This document shows positions 40,841 through 44,262 of a stretch of 44,262 bases of DNA, piece after piece. Numbering within the stretch: position 1 is the stretch's first letter; every line of letters begins with the position of its first letter. This DNA comes from Akkermansiaceae bacterium. Lineage in GTDB: Bacteria; Verrucomicrobiota; Verrucomicrobiia; Verrucomicrobiales; Akkermansiaceae. Made by a program: the position numbers and the translations under genes. The notes beneath the pieces are model-generated. The model saw only the letters and a program-made list of their open reading frames with translations, was not told where the DNA came from and did not search any database. Location: NCBI GenBank assembly GCA_023301765.1, contig JALZUC010000027.1, forward strand, positions 1 to 44,262. Reading direction: 5' to 3'.

Positions 40841-40901
40841 CTATATTGTAGTTAATGAGAATCAATCTTCGGCTCCTTCCGGTATTTCGGTTGAGGAGTA
40901 A
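40758..40901 (+). CDS. Minimal CdaR/YbbR-like membrane peptide
   Basis: A 47-residue product, MIKKTLKKHWPAKLITLIVA then VMIWFLINYIVVNENQSSAP and a short tail. This is the N-terminal pattern of YbbR/CdaR proteins (a basic start, a Lys-Leu-x-Ser/Thr-Leu helix and a Trp-Phe pair), but all the periplasmic YbbR domains are missing. It starts inside the end of cdaA and extends 61 bp past it, matching the usual cdaA-cdaR overlap. It may be a truncated gene or a working micro-regulator of CdaA. The longer frame from 40707 has no better start. Confidence 0.7.
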   Translation: MIKKTLKKHWPAKLITLIVAVMIWFLINYIVVNENQSSAPSGISVEE

Positions 40902-40928
40902 TATTGTGTGTGTAGGAGGGTTAATTTC

Positions 40929-41570
40929 ATGAAGGGTTTATTTATTACCGGTACAGATACGGATGCAGGGAAGACGTATGTTAGCGACTTGATTATTCAG
41001 GCACTGCGTTCGGAGAAGGTGGATGCTGTGGGCTATAAGGCGATCTGCTGTGGCGGGCGTGAGGACGCCTATACTTTACAGAAGGCATCTGGTGGTGAGG
41101 TGGAGCTAGACCTTGTTAATCCATACTGGATGAGGACTGCTGCGGCACCTCATGTGGCGGGAATGTTTGAAAACTTTGATATAGAGCCAGATGCACTAGT
41201 GCAGGGATGTAGAGATCTAGCGGCGGATCATGATACAGTTATTGCAGAGGGTATAGGTGGCTGGATGGTGCCTATTACTAAGGAGTATATGGTGGCTGAC
41301 TATGCACGTGACCTTGATCTACCAGTTATTCTTGTAGTGGGAAATAGGCTGGGAGCTCTGAATCATACCCTTCTAACTATCCAGTCTATGAGGGCTATGG
41401 GCGTAGAGCCTGCTGGTATGGTGTTTAATAATCTGGTGGATGAACTAGATACAGCGACGATTACGAATAAGAGTATCGCTGAGGATTTAACTGGTGTGGA
41501 AGTTATCACGGATGTGATTTATGGTCAGGAGAGTATAGAGGCATGGCCGTTTTTGGATTTGATTGGTTAA
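40929..41570 (+). CDS. bioD: Dethiobiotin synthetase
   Basis: ATP-dependent ring closure of DAPA with CO2 to dethiobiotin, the penultimate step of biotin synthesis. The 213-residue protein starts MKGLFITGTDTDAGKTYVSD, with the BioD Walker A motif GTDTDAGKT. Further motifs are VGYKAICCGGREDA and VIAEGIGGWMVPI. I chose ATG 40929 because a strong AGGAGGG lies 8 nt upstream. No bioA, bioB or bioF is adjacent in this window. Confidence 0.94.
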   Translation: MKGLFITGTDTDAGKTYVSDLIIQALRSEKVDAVGYKAICCGGREDAYTLQKASGGEVELDLVNPYWMRTAAAPHVAGMFENFDIEPDALVQGCRDLAADHDTVIAEGIGGWMVPITKEYMVADYARDLDLPVILVVGNRLGALNHTLLTIQSMRAMGVEPAGMVFNNLVDELDTATITNKSIAEDLTGVEVITDVIYGQESIEAWPFLDLIG

Positions 41571-41613
41571 TTAGTCACTGGTCATTACTGGCTAGATACT
41601 ATATTCCGTGGCT

Positions 41614-42087
41614 ATGATTGATATGTTAGTGAGGCTCTATGAGCTACCCGATAGTGGGGCGGTATATGACCGTGTGGAGAGTCAGGGGATAACTTTACGC
41701 CGCGCACGTGCTTACGAGCGTCACATTGTGGCCTCTTGGGCAGGGCAGTATTTCTCGCCCAAGTGGGAGAGTGAGGTGAAGATTGCCTTTTCGCGCCAGC
41801 CAGTGACATGCTTTATCGCAACTAAGGATAAGGAAATCCTTGGTTTTGCCTGTTATGAAACTACGGCTAAGGGGTTTTATGGCCCTACTGGTGTGGGGGA
41901 GGTTGCGCGTGGAACTGGTATTGGAAAAGCGTTACTCTTTAAATGTATGGAGGGGCTTAAGGAACAAGGTTATGTTTACGGAATGATCGGTGGTGTAGGT
42001 CCACGTGAATTCTATGAAAAAGCTATCGGTGCGGTGGAGATTCCCGGTAGTGACCCTGGTATTTACCGCGATATTTTACCCAATTAA
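41614..42087 (+). CDS. GNAT-family N-acetyltransferase
   Basis: A protein of about 157 residues with the acetyl-CoA binding signature GVGEVARGTGIGKALLFKCM, preceded by the strand FIATKDKEILGFACYE and followed by YGMIGGVGPREFYEKAIGA. The substrate is unknown. GTG 41608 is an alternative start. It sits between bioD and menG, with short gaps on both sides, so it is probably co-transcribed. The same-strand grouping does not define a clear pathway. Confidence 0.85.
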   Translation: MIDMLVRLYELPDSGAVYDRVESQGITLRRARAYERHIVASWAGQYFSPKWESEVKIAFSRQPVTCFIATKDKEILGFACYETTAKGFYGPTGVGEVARGTGIGKALLFKCMEGLKEQGYVYGMIGGVGPREFYEKAIGAVEIPGSDPGIYRDILPN

Positions 42088-42107
42088 ATTGAACTCATAA
42101 GACTGAA

Positions 42108-42779
42108 ATGCAGGATCCTATTTACGTTAAAAAAGCATTTAGCCGTATAGCGGACCGCTATGTGGTGACTAATCATGTGTTAAGTCTTGGTACGGATATT
42201 CTGTGGCGAAAAAAGGTAGGCAGAATAGTAGCCGAGTGGCAGCCTGGTAAGATTCTTGATGTGGCTACTGGCACTGGTGACCTGGCTTTAGAGATGCAGC
42301 GTAGTTGTCCGGAGGCTCTGGTGACAGGCTCAGATTTTTGTCCTGAAATGCTAGCCTATGCAGCTGAAGATGGTGTAAAGGAAACCATCGTGGCAGATGC
42401 GATGAATATGCCATTTGACGATGATAGCTATGATGTGCTTACCGTGGCTTTTGGCCTAAGAAATATGGCCAGCTGGCCAGATGCACTGAAGGAAATGCGC
42501 CGTGTGTTGAAGCCCGGCGGGCATTTGTTAGTGTTGGATTTCTCTCTCCCTACGGGTGTGTTACGGATGCCGTATCGATTTTATTTAAATAAAGTTTTAC
42601 CTAAAGTAGCTGGGTTGATGACCGGGGAGGGTGATGCGTATGAGTATCTGGCAGGGACTATTGAGCAGTTTCCTAGTGGGGTGGATATGATGCAGCTTAT
42701 CGAGGCGAATGGCTTCTCTCAAGCAGAGGCAAAACCGCTAACTTTTGGTGTGGCTTCGGTCTATACGGCGGTGGCGTGA
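42108..42779 (+). CDS. ubiE: Demethylmenaquinone/ubiquinone methyltransferase
   Basis: SAM-dependent C-methylation in menaquinone (or ubiquinone) synthesis. The 223-residue protein has VKKAFSRIADRYVVTNHVLS, the SAM motif ILDVATGTGDLALEM, DAMNMPFDDDSYDVLTVAFGLRN and MRRVLKPGGHLLVLDFS, all UbiE/MenG signatures. In an organism of this kind menaquinone is the likelier product, so menG is an equally valid name. It lies 20 bp after the acetyltransferase gene. Confidence 0.94.
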   Translation: MQDPIYVKKAFSRIADRYVVTNHVLSLGTDILWRKKVGRIVAEWQPGKILDVATGTGDLALEMQRSCPEALVTGSDFCPEMLAYAAEDGVKETIVADAMNMPFDDDSYDVLTVAFGLRNMASWPDALKEMRRVLKPGGHLLVLDFSLPTGVLRMPYRFYLNKVLPKVAGLMTGEGDAYEYLAGTIEQFPSGVDMMQLIEANGFSQAEAKPLTFGVASVYTAVA

Positions 42780-42820
42780 TTAGCATTGCGAAAGTGGTAG
42801 CATTTGCCTAGCGTCTTGCC

Positions 42821-43915
42821 ATGTCGATACAGAATTTTGCCAATCAGTTTGTCTGTGATCTTGTGGCTTATGAGCCGGGGAAACCTATTGAGGAAACAGC
42901 CCGCGAATTGGGTTTAGACCCGGCGAGTATTGTTAAGCTAGCCTCGAATGAAAACCCTTTAGGGCCAGCGCCATTGGCGATTGAGGCGATGAAGAATGAG
43001 GCAGCAGGTGTACATATTTACCCTGATGGCGGTGGCTATAAACTCCGCACCGCTCTGGCGGAAAAATATGACCTTGGGCTGGAAAATGTGGTATTAGGCA
43101 ATGGCTCCAATGAAATCATCGAACTGCTCTGCCACTGTTTTTTAAATGAAGGGGCGGAACTCATCGCTGCGGAGCATGCCTTTGTAGTTTATAAACTGAT
43201 GGCCACGCTCTTTGGCGCAAAGTATGTGGAGGTAGCAGACCCTGATTTCATCCATGATGTTGACGGTATGGCGGACGCTATCACTGAGCATACTCGATTG
43301 GTATTTATCGCGAACCCTAATAATCCCACAGGAACGATGGTGGGTGAGGAAGCCTTAGATCGATTTATGGACAGGCTTCCAGACCATGTGGTGGCTGTCT
43401 TTGATGAGGCTTATTATGAATTTCTTGAAGACGCACCAGACACCCTAAAGTATGTGCGTGAAGGGCGTAATGTCTGCGTGCTTAGGACATTCTCTAAGGC
43501 CTACGGACTGGCAGGCTTACGCATAGGCTACGGTCTGGCTTCTCCTCAGGTGAGTGCTATCCTTCAGAAGGCACGACAGCCATTTAACGCTAATTCTATG
43601 GCGCAGGCGGCCGCGCTTGCCGCGATCTCAGATCAAGGGCACGTTGCTAAAACCCTCCAGACAAATAGTGATGGCCTGGCTTTCTATGAAAAGGCATTTA
43701 CTGAGCGTGGGATGGAATACGTGCCTAGTGTGGCTAACTTCATTCTTGTTAAAGTAGGCGACGGCGATGCTGTATTTAAGGCGATGCTGGAAAAAGGGGT
43801 CATTGTTCGGGCAATGAGAGGCTATAAACTTCCTGATTGGGTGCGGATTTCCGTAGGAACACCGAGTGAAAATACACGCTGCATAGAGGTGCTGGATGAA
43901 GCTCTAGGGGCATAA
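42821..43915 (+). CDS. hisC: Histidinol-phosphate aminotransferase
   Basis: A PLP-dependent transamination in histidine synthesis. The 364-residue protein has KLASNENPLGPAPLAIEAM, VVLGNGSNEIIELL, VFIANPNNPTGTMV, VVAVFDEAYYEFLE and the Schiff-base lysine in LRTFSKAYGLAGLRIGYG. Length and motifs fit HisC of fold type I. It is the last gene of the plus-strand cluster before the truncated zinc-ribbon gene. No other his genes are in the window. Confidence 0.95.
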   Translation: MSIQNFANQFVCDLVAYEPGKPIEETARELGLDPASIVKLASNENPLGPAPLAIEAMKNEAAGVHIYPDGGGYKLRTALAEKYDLGLENVVLGNGSNEIIELLCHCFLNEGAELIAAEHAFVVYKLMATLFGAKYVEVADPDFIHDVDGMADAITEHTRLVFIANPNNPTGTMVGEEALDRFMDRLPDHVVAVFDEAYYEFLEDAPDTLKYVREGRNVCVLRTFSKAYGLAGLRIGYGLASPQVSAILQKARQPFNANSMAQAAALAAISDQGHVAKTLQTNSDGLAFYEKAFTERGMEYVPSVANFILVKVGDGDAVFKAMLEKGVIVRAMRGYKLPDWVRISVGTPSENTRCIEVLDEALGA

Positions 43916-44000
43916 TTATACCAATCAAAGGTAGCCGATGAGCCATTGACAGTAGGGTAGGACTCATTATTGTAAAATCTACTATTAATTATCCTTCAAT

Positions 44001-44262
44001 ATGACGAGTGGTTCACCATCTTCCCAGGTCAGTTTTACCTGTCCGCAGTGCCAGCAGGCTATCTTTATCCCAGTAGGTTTACCTCCTACCACGGCACCAT
44101 GCCCACACTGTCGGGCTGTGGTGACATCGCCAGATCAAAATGTAGCTAAAGCCTCATCTACAAAACCGAAAGCAGAACCGAAAGCAGAACCGAAAGCAGA
44201 ACCGAAAGCAGAACCGAAAGCAGAACCGAAAGCAGAACCGAAAGCAGAACCGAAAGCAGAAC
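44001..44262 (+). CDS. Zinc-ribbon protein with PKAE repeats, truncated by window edge
   Basis: An open frame from ATG 44001 runs off the right edge (87 codons visible). The N-terminus has FTCPQCQQAIFIPVGLPPTT followed by APCPHCRAV, two CxxC pairs typical of a zinc ribbon. After a short linker the protein becomes a tandem PKAE repeat encoded by 12-bp units. The rest of the protein, possibly membrane or peptidoglycan-related as in other MJ0042-like zinc-ribbon proteins, lies outside the window. Confidence 0.75.
   Translation, partial: MTSGSPSSQVSFTCPQCQQAIFIPVGLPPTTAPCPHCRAVVTSPDQNVAKASSTKPKAEPKAEPKAEPKAEPKAEPKAEPKAEPKAE
44166..44262 (+). repeat. 12-bp tandem repeat (PKAE-coding minisatellite)
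   Basis: The unit CCGAAAGCAGAA repeats at least eight times with no mismatch and continues past the window end. As a multiple of three it can change copy number without a frameshift. It encodes alternating basic and acidic residues (Pro-Lys-Ala-Glu). Confidence 0.95.

Noticed and set aside
44166-44262. CRISPR-like repeat at the right edge
   Set aside because: The units are 12 bp, directly adjacent without spacers and in frame inside a coding sequence; it is a minisatellite.

Overview
The window is a dense, mostly housekeeping stretch of a Gram-negative bacterial chromosome. The likely source is a member of the Verrucomicrobiota or a close relative in the Planctomycetes-Verrucomicrobia-Chlamydiae group. 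That placement is an inference from gene content: a large PurF of about 640 residues, a PDZ/alpha-toroid/HEAT protein resembling DUF6288 proteins, a GbsR-type regulator beside a specialised NusG paralogue, and many genes without a clear Shine-Dalgarno sequence. No rRNA is present to confirm it. I see no prophage, CRISPR array or intact insertion sequence.

Layout. 1-1273: EF-hand protein, then rplU-rpmA, all on the minus strand. 1734-4211: a thioredoxin-like TlpA-type protein and a three-domain FKBP-type prolyl isomerase. 4720-5711: tRNA-Gly(GCC) and divergent trpC. 5882-7358: two overlapping membrane-protein genes with similar C-terminal domains. 7361-10681 (minus): manC-ruvX-GH13 hydrolase. 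10782-11760: a small membrane protein and a lipoprotein with an SH3-like segment. 11877-16179: a complete three-gene ABC importer of the ferric/polyamine type. 16250-18613: the PDZ/toroid/HEAT protein. 18620-19690 (minus): gbsR-like regulator and NusG/RfaH-like factor. 20074-26569: an envelope block of two HtrA-type proteins (one active, one a pseudoprotease with an inserted PDZ domain) divergent from two class A PBPs (one complete, one with a dead transpeptidase domain). 26795-29121: a divergent TetR-like regulator and a fusion of an ADP-ribosylglycohydrolase-like domain to an alpha/beta hydrolase. 29566-32514: purM and purF. 32556-34055 (minus): a metallophosphoesterase fused through a membrane helix to a discoidin-like domain. 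34411-36598: a leaderless YtrA-type GntR regulator with a membrane protein, in an AT-rich patch beside a possible IS3-type end, then a TraB/GumN protein. 36728-39880 (minus): prfA, a gene remnant, truB and nrnA. 39959-43915: cdaA, a minimal CdaR/YbbR-like peptide, bioD, a GNAT acetyltransferase, menG/ubiE and hisC. From 44001 to the edge: a truncated zinc-ribbon gene with a 12-bp tandem repeat encoding PKAE.

A recurring theme is an active copy next to a degenerate one: FKBP domains 1 and 3 against domain 2, HtrA against pseudo-HtrA, and the full PBP against the PBP with a dead transpeptidase. The HtrA and PBP pairs share a divergent intergenic region and may form an envelope-maintenance module. 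Other leads are the ADPRH-hydrolase fusion, the phosphoesterase-TM-lectin fusion, and the reduced CdaR overlapping cdaA.
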